DNA of 64,000 nucleotides from Adiantum capillus-veneris (Eukaryota > Streptophyta > Polypodiopsida > Polypodiales > Pteridaceae), in the NCBI GenBank assembly GCA_014529385.2, contig CM043969.1, positions 68,413,676 to 68,477,675 on the forward strand, given 5' to 3'. Positions 1 to 11,868 of the stretch are shown piece by piece. The notes below the pieces were generated by a model. The model did not search any database. It was not told where the DNA came from and saw only the letters and a program-made list of their open reading frames with translations. Within the stretch, counting starts at the first letter, position 1, and each line of letters opens with the position of its first letter. Position numbers and translations under genes: made by a program.

Positions 1-71
1 CATTTGCACACCTTAGCAACCAACCCCCCTGAAGTAGGGCACATGATGAATAGATGAAGGAGCTTCGGAGA

Positions 72-398
72 CTAACCTACAACCAGACAGGTGTCAGAGC
101 CCAGCCCTCTAGTTCGCACCTTAACACCAGTAGGCAAGGCTCCCCATAGCACCTTCCAGATGAATATCTTCATGTATTCTGGCCATTGAGTCTCCCAAGT
201 GTCCTTAACGCTCTTTTGCCAACGCCCTTGAGACCAATTTTGGAGAGTGACGAACCAATCTGCTTTGTATATCAGCACATTATAGGGCATTCTGTGTCTT
301 GAGAAGCGCAAACACCTAGATTTTCGAGAGTGATGAACCAATCCGCTTTGTATATCAGCACATTTTAGGGTATTCTGTGTCTTGGGAAGCGTAAACAC
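72..398 (-). pseudogene. LINE reverse-transcriptase C-terminal zinc-binding (zf-RVT) fragment
   Basis: The minus-strand reading contains WPEYMKIFIWKVLWGALPTG followed by a basic stretch and GSDTC. This matches the zf-RVT signature found after the reverse transcriptase of plant LINEs (F-x-W-K-x-L-x-G-x-L-P-T, then a Cys). Only this short end is present and no RT palm motif is adjacent, so it is a truncated copy. Its N-terminal third lies in an approximately 82-bp duplication (238-400), which is not part of the family. Family assignment rests on this one motif. Confidence 0.6.
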
Positions 399-400
399 TC
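238..400. repeat. Approximately 82-bp direct tandem duplication
   Basis: Two adjacent copies share the core CTTTGTATATCAGCACATT, followed by a variable base, AGGG and TATTCTGTGTCTTG or CATTCTGTGTCTTG. The second starts near 320. They differ at several positions, so the duplication is not recent. Confidence 0.8.
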
Positions 401-558
401 TATCCTTCGATCAATGCCAGGCTCTCCAATAAATTTTTGATCCATTAACATGAGCTTGTAGTTTCTTTCTTTTTATCTAGACCTTGTATCGGATACACCA
501 TGATGTAACTCTTTGCTCTCACATGTCATTTTGGCCTTTATAAGACGTTAATAAAACA

Positions 559-650
<92 letters not shown>

Positions 651-1524
651 CACACACACACATGTATATTTGATTTGTCTCATAGGTCAAGTTGGCACCC
701 CCTCCCTCTCTATGCATGTGTATGTGTGTTTCTCTCTCTCTCTCTAGAAAAAAAATTAATTAAATAATTAAATATATATGCTTGTGTCTATGCGAATGCA
801 TATGTGTGTCGCTACGGTAGTGCATGTGTGTGCATGTGCATACATGTGTGTGTGTGTGTGTGTGTGCTGCATGTAAGCATGTATGTGTGAGGGGGGAGAT
901 CTTACCTATGCGCCACACTATTTGATGACACAGAGGAGTGAAGGAGTCACGTAGGAGTGAGGAAAAAGGCTCCCCAGAACTGCTTTCTAATAAATTATAA
1001 CTTTGTAGGCACTGCATATGTGACATTCTATAGTTTATAAATGTCGCAAATGATGTCATGAATTGTGCATCGCATATGTGACGCTAATGATGACGTTTTT
1101 GGCAACGGTCTTAGCAATGCTACATTTGAAAAAAATTGAATTTTAATGGACGTCACATACAAGTGTCTCTTATGGGATACAATTTTTTTTTGAAGAGCGT
1201 CATAAATATATTTTTTTCCAAAGCTTACTTAGGACAAGGTCACACGATGGCTTAGTTTTCGCGATAGGCTCTGACAACGGCTCTACCACGATAACTTTTG
1301 ACCTGCTAAGTAGTGTAACTATGCCTAAAAAGACATACTTACAAAAATATGCCAGTGAGCTTCAACGTGTTGGTCTTCCTCTTTGTACTGGGCTGCAGCC
1401 CCCGATGCTCCATCCCTACACATGTCATAAGTGGTCGAGGCTTAGTGATAACTAAGCCTCGCATGACCACCACCTTAATGTGAGTGATAAGTTAATAAGC
1501 CAAAAAAGAACATCATAAATCTTA
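401..1524. other. Non-coding stretch with microsatellites
   Basis: Holds a (CT)n array at 565-648 running into (CA)n at 649-661, a short CT run near 730 and a GT run near 845-866. No ORF here resembles a protein. The two reading frames that cross it consist of microsatellite translation and unrelated residues. Confidence 0.7.
565..661. repeat. (CT)n-(CA)n compound microsatellite
   Basis: Uninterrupted CT dinucleotides for about 84 bases, then about 13 bases of CA. Confidence 0.95.
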
Positions 1525-1682
1525 CTAGTACGGTCGGCCGCCTTCGGCGGCCTCTCTCTCTTCCTCTCTCTCCCTCTTTATCGCATACAAAGGGGTTTCT
1601 TTTAGTTTTGGACTTTAGCCTTCAGGTCACAGATTGCGACACGTGTAAAAGGCTCCCCCTTCCGCCATATTATGTTAGTAGA
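1525..1682 (-). mobile_element. Non-autonomous mini-Helitron, 158 bp
   Basis: Read on the minus strand, the element starts with TCTACTAACATAATATGG, preceded by A, and ends with CTAG, followed by T. A perfect 7-bp-stem hairpin (GGCCGCC, loop, GGCGGCC; 1536-1552) lies eight bases before the CTAG. These are the diagnostic Helitron features: 5' TC, 3' hairpin, CTRR terminus, insertion between A and T. A second copy with the same ends lies at 14453-14606, which supports the boundaries. The interior has a short CT run and no coding capacity. Confidence 0.7.
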
Positions 1683-2050
1683 TATGCATATGATATTATT
1701 CCATTGATATTATTCCATTACTTATCTTTCCATTTCCATTAAAATTCCATGTCAATACTCGAAAGCTTCTTTTGTTTACTTTGTCAATTGATGCTTCTTT
1801 CATTTCATAGCTTTCGAAGACTTGAATTTCCTTTTATTTTATTCTTTTGGAATGGCACTGCGTACCTTCACATTGTTTTAGTAGGAAATTGGAATTGCTA
1901 ATATTACTCCTCTTTCAATTTTTATAACATGAGTTTTCTGTTTGGCCTTAGGATCCATATGGATGAAGGTAGTTTTTATATGGATGAAGGTTTGGATGAA
2001 GGTCGTCCAATTTTTGGTGTTTGAAAAGTGTGCTCAAAGGAGTTTTGAAA
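1683..2050. other. AT-rich non-coding stretch
   Basis: No coding or structural signal is recognised apart from a short GGATGAAGGT triplication near 1953-2001. Confidence 0.5.
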
Positions 2051-2604
2051 GCCTTGAAGAGAAAGCCTTTCAGATGATCTTTCCCACTGCTAATTTACTT
2101 TATTTGGAAAGGATTCAACAAACATTTGAAGTTCGACATAATTTTTAAAAACTTTTGATTTTTCTGAACCACAAATCATTTCAAACTTAAGAATAGAGCT
2201 TGTCAAAAGCATTTTTCCTAACCAAAGAAATTAAAGGCACACTTGAAAGTTTGTTGGTTATTAGATCAAAATATTAAAAATTTGTCGGCTTTACATTAAA
2301 ACTTATAAATACTAGTACAACGGCGTTGCCTTGAAAAGAAAGTCTTTCAGATGATCTTTCCCACTGCTAGTTTACTTTATTTTGGAAAGGATTCAACAAA
2401 CATTTGAAGTTTGACATAATTTTTTAAAACTTTTGATTTTTCTGAACCACAAATCATTTTAAACTTAAGAATAGGGCTTGTCAAAATCATTTTTCCTAAC
2501 CAAAGAAATTAAGGGTACAATTGAAAGTTTGTTGGTTATTAGATCAAAATATTAAAAATTTGTCGATTTTAATTAAAACTTATAAATACTAGTACAACGG
2601 CATC
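2051..2604. repeat. Tandem duplication, 277-bp period
   Basis: Unit 1 starts at 2051 and unit 2 at 2328, both with a GCCTTGAARAGAAAG-type start. Each unit ends with ACTAGTACAACGGC. Copies differ by scattered substitutions and small indels. The CTAG at each unit end resembles the mini-Helitron terminus at 1525, so the unit boundary may be a Helitron 3' end on the minus strand. Confidence 0.8.
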
Positions 2605-2640
2605 GCCTTCGGCAACGACACCGCCTTTGGCGGTGCTGTG
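2589..2640 (-). other. Candidate Helitron 3' end with hairpins
   Basis: On the minus strand, a perfect 7-bp stem (CACCGCC, loop TTT, GGCGGTG; 2619-2635) and a shorter GCC-TTC-GGC hairpin precede CTAG at 2589-2592, followed by T. This is the same layout as the mini-Helitron at 1525. No matching TC start was located, so the element body is not delimited. Confidence 0.4.
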
Positions 2641-2829
2641 TGGATCTTCTTAGCTTAGACATGCCAACACTATCTACATGCAATTTGGACATGCAAGAGA
2701 AGTGGCCATGAAAGACATGGTTGTCATAAATCTCATGTGCCCAAAAGAGTTGGTGCTCAAGTCCACCCCTCGAACGTCTATAAAATAATCAAAGAATAGG
2801 AGGCACCGCCTTCGGCAGGGGCACCTTGC

Positions 2830-3577
2830 ATAGTGTCACATGACTTCAAGATGCAAGCATATGTGATTGCATCCGAAGAGACACCTTGGTTTTGCATCTA
2901 CCAAAAACAACCCAGAGCAGAGCTTCTTGGCCCTACCCAAGTTGGACATATCCCGTGATCAGTGCATTCAAAGAGACGACATCATGGACATGAAGCTCCT
3001 CAAGGAATTTCTATGCTTTATGAAGTGCACCACATAATTTGGCACACATGTCGACCAAGACAATGCCAAAGCACGACATTTTCTTTCGACAACCCCTAAC
3101 TAACAATATCATCATGAATTCCTATGCGCATATCAACATCTTGTGTAATGCCACATGTCTTCAAGTTGCAAGTGTATGTGATTGTATCTGTAGAGATGGC
3201 CTCTATCTGCATATGCTAAAAACAACCCATAGCTTCCTAACCCTGATCCTTGCCTTCAAGATGCAAGTGTATGTGACTGCATTTGGAGAGACACCTTCCC
3301 TTCGCATCTGTCAAAAACAACCCGGAGCTTCTTGGCCATGCCCATGGGCACATCCCACAATCGGTGCATTCCGAGACACAACATCCCCGGCACGAAGCTC
3401 CTCAAGCACTTTTTGTGCTATATGGAGTGCACCACATTTGGCATATACGTCAACCAAGGAAATGCCAAGCACGGCGTTTTCTTTCAACAACCCCTTGAGC
3501 CCTCTTTCCTTCTCACACAACCACATCTTGTTACTTTGTACTTTTGTCATTTCTCGATAGATGGAGGACACACACAT
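2830..3577 (-). pseudogene. Decayed pentatricopeptide-repeat (PPR) fragments
   Basis: The minus-strand reading of 3311-3577 gives LVDVYAKCGALHIAQKVLEE and then DVVSRNAPIVG, which is a PLS-class PPR motif (V-D-x-Y-A-K-C-G, then D-V-V-S-W-N-A-x-I-x-G). A second, more damaged copy of the same segment lies near 2860-3110, and further short pieces lie between. Neither copy has a start codon or a repeat array of normal length. These are duplicated fragments of an organelle-RNA-binding PPR gene, not a working gene. Confidence 0.65.
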
Positions 3578-3635
3578 ATATATTTGATTCGTCTCATAGG
3601 CCGACTTCAGCTCTCATAGATGTAAAAAGATCTTT

Positions 3636-3640
3636 CTTTC
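3636..3640. other. Target-site duplication, left (CTTTC)
   Basis: CTTTC directly precedes the left LTR; the same 5 bp follow the right LTR at 12479-12483. Confidence 0.85.
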
Positions 3641-4244
3641 TGTTAACCCTCACGGCTCACGGACACCCTATCACCTACGACGGACGTTCTAACCTACGGC
3701 GGACATTGTATTATTTAATTGGTAGAGTCAGGTACCGGGCTTGTCAGTCCAATAGGAAAAGGGTAATAGTGATCGCCAATGAGAGGCGCACTCTAACTGG
3801 AACATTCAAGGGATTAGTTGGCTAAGCATGGGCGCCCAAGTGTAAATGGGGTGAGCTCATATAAAAGTCAACTAAACCTAAAATTCACTCATTTTCTCAT
3901 TTGTGCAATAGAAGAGTGCTCTTACTCCATCTCCATCTCCATCTTCTTCTTCTTCACCTCCTTGTGTGTGTGTGTATGTGTGTGTGTGAGAGAGAGAGAG
4001 TGTGTGGGCGATCGAGCATTACGAAGGCACGACGGCGGTGAAGCGGTTGAGCGCGACGTAGCAGCGTCTCCTTCTTCTTCGCGGCGAGGAATCCTCCACG
4101 AAGCAAGCATAGAGCGGTGAGTGACAAACCATCGCCTTCTTTGGGCTTACTAGTTTAGTCTTGTTGTGTGCTTGGAGCCATTTGTGGCTCGTACACGGTG
4201 TATCGGCAAGTTCCTTGCATTGACACGTGCAACATACGCGCACA
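3641..4244 (+). repeat. Left (5') LTR, 604 bp
   Basis: Starts TGTTAACC and ends GCGCACA. A TATAAAAG box at about 3860 lies in GAGCTCATATAAAAGTCA, followed by CT-, GT- and GA-rich leader sequence. It is paired with 11869-12478. Confidence 0.9.
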
Positions 4245-4248
4245 TTTT

Positions 4249-4266
4249 TGGCGCCGCTGTCGGGGA
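4249..4266 (+). promoter_or_regulatory. Primer-binding site, tRNA-Asp type
   Basis: TGGCGCCGCTGTCGGGGA lies four bases after the LTR. It resembles the TGGCGCCGTTGCCGGGGA primer site of plant Tat/Athila-like Ty3 elements, which is complementary to the 3' end of tRNA-Asp. Confidence 0.8.
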
Positions 4267-5057
4267 ATGCCATACATGAAGCTCGAGTAGCACTCTGTGC
4301 TTCTCCGTGGTGCAATTTCTATTGTAGGAAAGGTAAGGAAGGAGTGTGTGTGTGTTGAGAAGAGGGATTTGGTGTTATACTGTGTGTTTTTTTTATTAAT
4401 GGAGTTTTCAAAGGTTCTGTGTTTATTCTCTGTGTATTAAGGTAGTTAGTTTTCTTTGTTAATAGAGATTTCAAAGGTTCTGTGTTTATTCTCTGTGTAT
4501 TAAGGTAGTTAGTTTTCTGTGTACAGTAAGTAGGAAGTAGATTAGTGAGAGTTAATAGAGTGTGTTAGTGTGTAAGAGTAGGTGTATTAGTTAGAAGTAG
4601 GTAGATAGAGTGTGTGTGTGTGTGCTCTCGCACAGGCCGCGGCGACCTTATCCTTTAAAATTTAAAAAAAAAAATTAAAGGTAGGACCGGGATCAGGAAT
4701 ATCTCCCAGACCCAAGCCCAGACCCAAGCCCAAGCTCACGCTCAAGCCTAGGCCTCAGTCGCCTTTTAAAAAAATGAATTTTTAGCTTCACACGTAGCCA
4801 AAAATCGATTTTTTGAGGACCAACGTAACGTCAGATGCCCGAAAATTGTGTTGTAAAGCACACAGCGACCCTCTAAGTGATACGCTCGTTTCGAGCTATC
4901 ACACACTTTAATCAAAAAAATCAAACGTTAAAAAAAACATTAAAAAAACATCAAAAACAAGAAAAAATCAAGTAGAAAACGGGGTGCAAAACACCCACAA
5001 AACAAAGCAAGTAACCTTTGAGGGTACTTGCCGACACTTGTAGGGCACCCAAAGCAC
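4267..5057 (+). other. Untranslated leader of the LTR element
   Basis: No coding signal. Holds a 63-bp tandem duplication near 4396-4519 (core CAAAGGTTCTGTGTTTATTC) and a short run of ACCCAAGCCC-type repeats near 4708-4750. Confidence 0.65.
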
Positions 5058-8000
5058 ATGTATCTACACTCTGGCCGTGTGCTAGAGTCCGAACAACTAG
5101 CTAGTGCTTCAATTTACGGGTGTACTCACTATCCTTCCACGCTAGGGTCTATGCCCTCGGCGGGGACCCAAGGTAGTGCAACCCAAGACCCAAATATAGC
5201 GGCTAGCGACTCTTCCTCTGACTATGATATTATGGAAGAGCATCTTACACAAAGCCCCGGGGGAACAAATGAAACCGTACCTAGTTGGGCCCAACAACCT
5301 GGAACTAGTGTTTTTAGCCGTTTGATGAAAACTTTTAGTAGAGCTACGCGCTCTGAACCTACGGCTAGTGAAGTAAACGAAGGGGGTGGGGAAGTAGAAT
5401 CACCATTCACATCTCCTATAGACCCCACACTCCCTCAGAGTGTCCACGTGGACATTCTACCTACCTCATTTAATGAGGGCCTTACCGAGCTACAACCTTC
5501 CAAAGTCACCTCTAAGGTAGCGGTGACTAAAAGTCAAAACACGGGAAGCAACATTGCATCCACCTCAAAGGAACCCTCTAGTACACCAAGTTTGGACAGG
5601 GTATTTCTCAATGAAAATTGGGAATATGACCTACACACGGAGACTTTGACTGACCTATACATGGGCTACACATACCATGTGGGTTGGTTAGAAGTTGTAC
5701 AATCCACATCTAGTGCCACTAGTCTGGAGGAACAACAACACATGATCTGCAATGTCATCCATAGGATTATCCAGTCCGAGAGGCAAAATCGAGGAATAAA
5801 CATACCTTCGACGGGTCCTATGCGATTTTTAGACACAGGCAAAGGGAAACAACCCACTCTATCACAAATGGAGACTCCCTCAGTGAGTCCCATCGATCCC
5901 CCATATGTTGTTTCGCCAGGGGTCTCAATGCAATCTTAGCCCACAAGTGATAGCTTTACTTTTCCAAGTCTAGCTCATCTTTCCCTGGATGACACCACGG
6001 ATACCATGCCTACCCCAATGATGGGCATGCCAAGAAACACACCACGGACCTCGTTTGTTAGTAAAGCACCGCTACATAGTAGCTCAATGCCTGCAATAGT
6101 ACCTACAAGTGCGTACCAATCGTATGCACCTATGGGTCCACGTACTCATGTAGTCCCTACCCCTCCCATTGTTTCAACTACATATGCTCCACAACCATAA
6201 TACACAAGTTCTTATTTCCATGGGACTATACCGGCTAGCATTAGCATGTCACATCCGACATCTTCTATGCCTAGGGCCACTCATATGAACTATGGACCAC
6301 CACATGGCACAACATCGTACCCAACGTGGAACCCAAGGGCTTCCTATGCGCCAAGCCCAATGCCAATACCTACTCAACATGTAGTCTCTGGAGCACCTTC
6401 ACCCACGGTGCCTGCTCACTTAGGTGACTTGGCAACATTTGCTCAAGCTATTGGTCGATCTATTGCTGAGAATATGCGTAACACGCCTGATAGAGAGCAT
6501 AGAAGTAAGGCAGTACAAATAGCCAAGCTCACACAAAAATTTAGTGGAGACGGGGATGTGAGAAAGCATATCGAAGTGTTTGAACAAATATGCGATTCTC
6601 TAGGAGAACACAATGACCTACATAAGAGCAATGCTTTAAGCCTAACCTTAAGTGGAAAGGCTAGGGATTGGTATAGAACCCTAAGGGTGGAAGAAAAAAC
6701 GATTTACCCTACTCTTAGGAGACTCTTCTTAAAGGAATAAATACGAGAGGGAGTGCTTTGGGGTGTAGCCTCTCAGCTCCAGAAAGCCCAACGAGAGGAA
6801 GGAGAGTCGGTGAGAGACTTTATAAGTCGCTTGAAGCATTTGAATTCTCGTTGTAATCCAAATGAGCGCTTCAACAATAACCAATTGCTTGATAGATTCA
6901 TTAGGGGGTTACAACATGAGGATATCTACAATGGCCTAGTCATTAGAGGTATCACCACTTGGGAAGCAGTCACCACCAATGCAATCCAATTGGAGGATAA
7001 TTTAATGATTCAAGGAGAAAGAGTGTCTGTTGAGCCTAAATCTATTAGCTCACAAGCATCAGGGCATCAGCCAATGACCTTAAAGCCTATTGCTAAGGAG
7101 CCAAAGATATCTGAGATGACTTTAGCAGATCTCACCAAGGCTATTCAAGAGAGTCTTAGAGACAATCGTGCTCCGCAAAACAATCATATGTATCCAAGAA
7201 GGGAGCAGCAATGGTGCTCAGTATGCTATGGACCGCATAGTACCAGTGAATGCCCTACTTTTAGAGTAAAATTCAATGGGAACTGCAATGCATGTGGGAG
7301 GTATGGTCATCAAGCTAAGGATTGCATAGTATTTAAGCGTGCGATGGCCAATAGACCAACCTTAGCATGGACAGACACACCTCGAGTGCCTGCCTTGATG
7401 CCGGCCCCACCTCTTGAACAAACAGCACAACACATGGTCCCTAGGGCCCAAAATGTTCTTCAAACAACACCCTTACCACCTCCAGTGCTAGGACCGCAAC
7501 CACCACATCCGAGACTCACTTCTGTGAATCAAGTGGGTTGTGAGTCATCTATTTCTTGTTTGGAAGGCTATGAGGAAGATATAGATCCTAATATCGCCTA
7601 TGGGATGGATGTGCTTGAAGAAAGTCCACAATACTACATGGAGGACTATTGGGGACAAGTCAAACATGTATATCAAGTAGCTGCTCTTGCGGCAAGAGGC
7701 CAAAATATCAATTACACCGCTAAGAGACCACCTCTTCAATGCTATGAGTGTGGAGGTCCACATCGTGTAGCCGAGTGTCCTATTAGGCTACAAAAGAACA
7801 CCACACTAATGCAAACCAATCAAGCGAGTACGTCTACAATGCAGATACTCATGTGTAATCGATGTGGCATAGATCATTTGATTGCACAATGTCCAAATAA
7901 TCCAAATGCACCGAAGATCACGCCATTAAACTTGATTGAAGTTACCGAGGATCCATCACCAAGTACACTCGTGGTACTAGTAAATGTATTCACACGATCG

Positions 8001-10226
8001 ATGCTCCAAAAACAAAATTATATTCTTGAGGAAAGAGACACGGCATCAATTGCCCAATCTCAGAAAAAGAAGAAAACACGAAGAAAGAGATCACACAAAG
8101 CAGCGAAGTCAGACCCCAGCTCAAAGACCAACATAGGGACTGATGACGACCCCGTATATATGAACGACGCTGAAGAAGATTCAGATTCAGGTGTAACCAT
8201 GGAGACCAAAATGACCACTAACATAGAAACCAACAAGGAAGATCTTCATGAGCCACAATGGCCAGGATCCAAAAAGAAGATAGGAACTTACCCAAACCCT
8301 ACAGAGGAGATTGAGCGAGTCAAGCAATTAAAGAGTTTGGTAGAAGATACCCAAAGGGATCTAGAACCAGCACCTAGGAAGATCCAGATTACAGACACCG
8401 TGTTCCCTACGCAACAACAACCTCACCAAGTCCATAAACCCTTGGACATACCTAGTGTCATCCAAGAAGAAAGTGACTTAAAGTCATGGGAAAGTGGGTG
8501 TACTCACTTCTTGATGGAAAGAATGTTTACAGAGGGACTACCTGATCCTATCGAAGAAATGGAGATCCCATCTTCCCCACATCAAGGGACTCAAGGCCAA
8601 AAGGTGCCGTTAAACATTGCCAAATTGATGGATTTCATGTCTTCAGAAGTTAGAACCACCATCATGTCCAAACTATATAAAGACCCCGAGCTAGTCTCAG
8701 CTCTTCGAGCCTTCCTCAATGGAGAACTGAAGTTTGGGCTACCACAATTTGCACAGATGGATGGAGCTGGGGAGATGCCAATAGAGGAGGAATACATAGA
8801 TCCACAACCGAACCTAGATGAGAACCTTGTTATAGAGATACCTGTTAACAAGTTGGGACAATACTTTGAGGGTGATGAATCCAATGCGACCATACCAATC
8901 ACTACTAAGGGATTAATTGTGAAGGGAATCCTTGATGGTGGCGCTAGGGTTAGCATTGTGACTAAAAATTGCTGGGAAACTATGGGAAGACCTCACCTTG
9001 CGACCACAACCATAGTAGTGAAGATGGCCAATGGGTCTATTGTTAAACCTATTGGGATGCTAGAAGATCTCAAGATCAAGGTCTTTGGACATAAAATAAG
9101 GATTACCTTTATTGTTATGGATTTCTCCAAACACACTATGGCATCGGAGATGATCTTAGGACGTCCTTTCATGAGGGAAGCAAAAATGGTGCATGACTAG
9201 TCCAAAAACCATGTCTACCTGCAGTTCCAAGATTCTGTCATTCGAGTGGATCTTGTGACGGGTCGAGCACATCCTCTAGGAAACAGGTTTATAATCGATC
9301 ATAGATCTGACACCACAGTTCACTCGGCCCCATTGCAGTATTGTTACACGTGTAAAGAGGACACTGATGTTGGAGAAGATTCTCCTTATATGGATGTACT
9401 ACCTGGGATGACTGAGTCGGACAATGTGGATTGGGTCCACCTAGCAGCAACCATAGACACTTGGGGAAATAGGGGGACGACCTGGGTAACACTTGAGGGG
9501 GATGAAATGACCATATCCTTAAATATGCTACAAGCAATGTATATAGCTTCTGACAAGACTCATCCTCATATAACAAAGAAAACATACAAGTGGGTCCCTA
9601 AAGCTTCTTTAGTGACCATAGCTAGTGCTAAAAAACAGAAGCATTGTAAGAAACGTACCACTCGCTCTAAGAAAAGTAAGAAAATATTGCGATGGATTCC
9701 TAAACGACTATTGAAAGCCCAAGGCTACTATCAAGGAAATGATCAAATCTGGGTGCCAAAACATAGATTGTGTTCTTACTTGTCACCTGATCCATATGAA
9801 CCCACTCCTGTAGCTCCAAAACAAATCGACAATCGTGAAAAGAAAAAAATCACAGAATGCTACACACCCGCTCCATAGCTAGTTTGGGTACCAAAGAAAG
9901 AACGATTTGTTCCACCTAGCTCAACAAGGGCGGAGTCCCATGAAGCTTCTAGCTCCTCATGTAATGCATCCATAGAGGTAAAAGCTTCTCCACATCCTCG
10001 ACCTACAATAGTGGACCTCCATGAAGCTACAAAGGAGTCCACACCTCCCAGTGTTCAAGAATCACCTAATGAACCACTTAAAGTTCGATCCTGGGAGAGT
10101 ACCTTACCACCCTTGCAACTCGACGAGGCACCTAAGGTAATAGAAAACTACTGGCAAAAATCCCCACCTATTACCAACTGGAACAATTGGTTTCAAAGGG
10201 TGACGAGCTCATTTCAAAAGGTATGA
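5058..10226 (+). pseudogene. gag-protease polyprotein, one frame with five in-frame stops
   Basis: A single reading frame runs from the first ATG (5058) to TGA at 10224-10226. It is broken by TAG at 5937, TAA at 6198, TAA at 6738, TAG at 9198 and TAG at 9876, with no frameshift. A retrotransposon-gag capsid domain spans about 6480-7020 (motif FSGDGDVRKHIEVFEQICD, then W-Y-R-T-L). Four zinc knuckles follow at about 7216-7910: one canonical C-x2-C-x4-H-x4-C (CNACGRYGHQAKDC) and three short C-x2-C-x3-H-x4-C. A retropepsin-like domain lies near 8880-9190, with D-G-G in place of D-T/S-G, and ends MILGRPFM. The part after 9246 is basic and not recognised. All five stops could come from C-to-T change at Gln codons. 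Read-through cannot be excluded, but decay is the simpler reading. Confidence 0.8.
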
Positions 10227-11856
10227 TCTACCCAAGGAAGGGGGGAGTGTTTGCTGACATCCATCATTCACTTGCTTCCCTCTCAACCTTGTTTCCCTGA
10301 CCTCTCAATCACCAATCTTAGGGAATGTATATATAAAGCCTTATACTCACAAAAAACAAAAAATAAATAAAGAGCAAGAGCAATTAGCAAACGAGTATGC
10401 ACAAAAAGTCAAAACATTGACCAAAACCTACACATTCACATCCGGTACACTGAAGTAGACACCTATGCCATAAAACACCTTTGTTCCTCATCACTCGAGT
10501 GATCGAGGGTAGGTAGAATCGGTACGATAGGAGTGGTTCTGTTTTAGAGTTGAGTGATTAGCAAAGTTCCTTTTCCCACTGATGTGCCTCCTAGAGGTAT
10601 TCTTTGTGTTTCTTAGTGTGTACAGGAGCATGTTGCTGTGGTTAGGATTTGGACCTTCATGGAATCTTTCTCTCGTTCACACTTCAGATCAAGCGCGACC
10701 ATCGACACAAACAGGTGTTTCTTGTCCATTAGCATTCCCCCTTATCTTTTTTGCATCTATGTTTGTCTGCTTTAATTGTGATTGGTAGCATAATATTCAT
10801 CACATTTGCTTAGTACCAAACATTAAATCAATGTAATTTTTTGTCATAATCACTTGTCTAGATTTAAAAATCAAGCAGTCCGACGAAGCTAGTTTGACCA
10901 AGTTAGGTGTTAGAGATCTTCTCTTAATACCATGCGGAATGCCTTCCTAATAATCAATGGTTACTTAGGTTCTTAATCCGATTTAGGCAGCATTGTGTGA
11001 AATGTACTAGGGCTTTCTAGTGGGCTTGACCCTATTGACCTTTAGCTTAAGTATTATAAAGGGAGTTTACTTGTGTGATGAGCCTGGGGAGGTGTATCAG
11101 TGTTATATGACCCCCCAAAGTTACAAAATTAAAATGCTGAAAACGAACAAACAAAAACAAATCAAAGTGCCACAATGTAAAATCTTAAGCTGGAAGAGAA
11201 ATCTCAGCTTGATTGGGTACTTCACTCACATGTATCGCCTATGGTACTAGAGCCCTAGAGGTTCCCAATGTGGGCGCTTTTCCTTGAAAAGCAAAAAACC
11301 CAAGGCATACAAAATAAGCACACACATCAAAATTGAATCACTGTGAAAAGACTTTGGGGGGTCAAAGAAAAGGTAATCAGTCAGGCGATGATTTCATGAG
11401 AAATTCCTTTTATCGTAGCTTAACTACAAGGTCTTCTAGGTATAGCCTCTAGTCAGCCCTCGAACATGAAATACTTGGCTCTCGCGATTAAACAACTTAA
11501 TTGACCAGAGAAATTTAAGAAGCTTACCCATGGTATTAATAGTCGATCTCTAGTGCCTTTCGATCGTTAAATTAGCGACCCCATACTTGTTTAATTTTTT
11601 ACCTTTACATCTGTTTATGCATTTGATTATATTGCAATTTAATGTTTGTTGCTGACAAATAGTTTAAAATTCTCTTGCCAATCACATTGTCTGCCTACAA
11701 CTGCATATGCTTTTTTAATATGAGAATGCAATTACTGTGCCAATGTTGTTTGATTTTGCAGTGACTGAAGAAGGCTAAGGACATTCATCTCAAATGCTCT
11801 TCCACCTCAACGAAAGAGCTTCAACTCAATAGCTTCCGAGGACGAAATCTACATCA
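10227..11856 (+). other. Long 3' non-coding part of the LTR element, with an internal LTR-like start
   Basis: Immediately after the coding frame is a polypurine run (AAGGAAGGGGGG, about 10233-10246) followed by TGTTTGCTGACATCC. Near 10327 is TGTATATATAAAGCC, a TATA-like promoter sequence. This resembles a second polypurine tract and LTR start inside the element. The remainder has no convincing ORF. Confidence 0.5.
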
Positions 11857-11868
11857 GGAAGGGGGGCA
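11857..11868 (+). promoter_or_regulatory. Polypurine tract
   Basis: AGGAAGGGGGGCA directly abuts the TG of the right LTR, as expected for the plus-strand primer. Confidence 0.8.

Noticed and set aside
760-1059. 99-codon minus-strand ORF
   Set aside because: Half of it is Thr-His translation of GT repeats.
3039-3619. Plus-strand ORFs over the PPR region
   Set aside because: The minus strand carries the recognisable PPR motif; the plus-strand frames have none.
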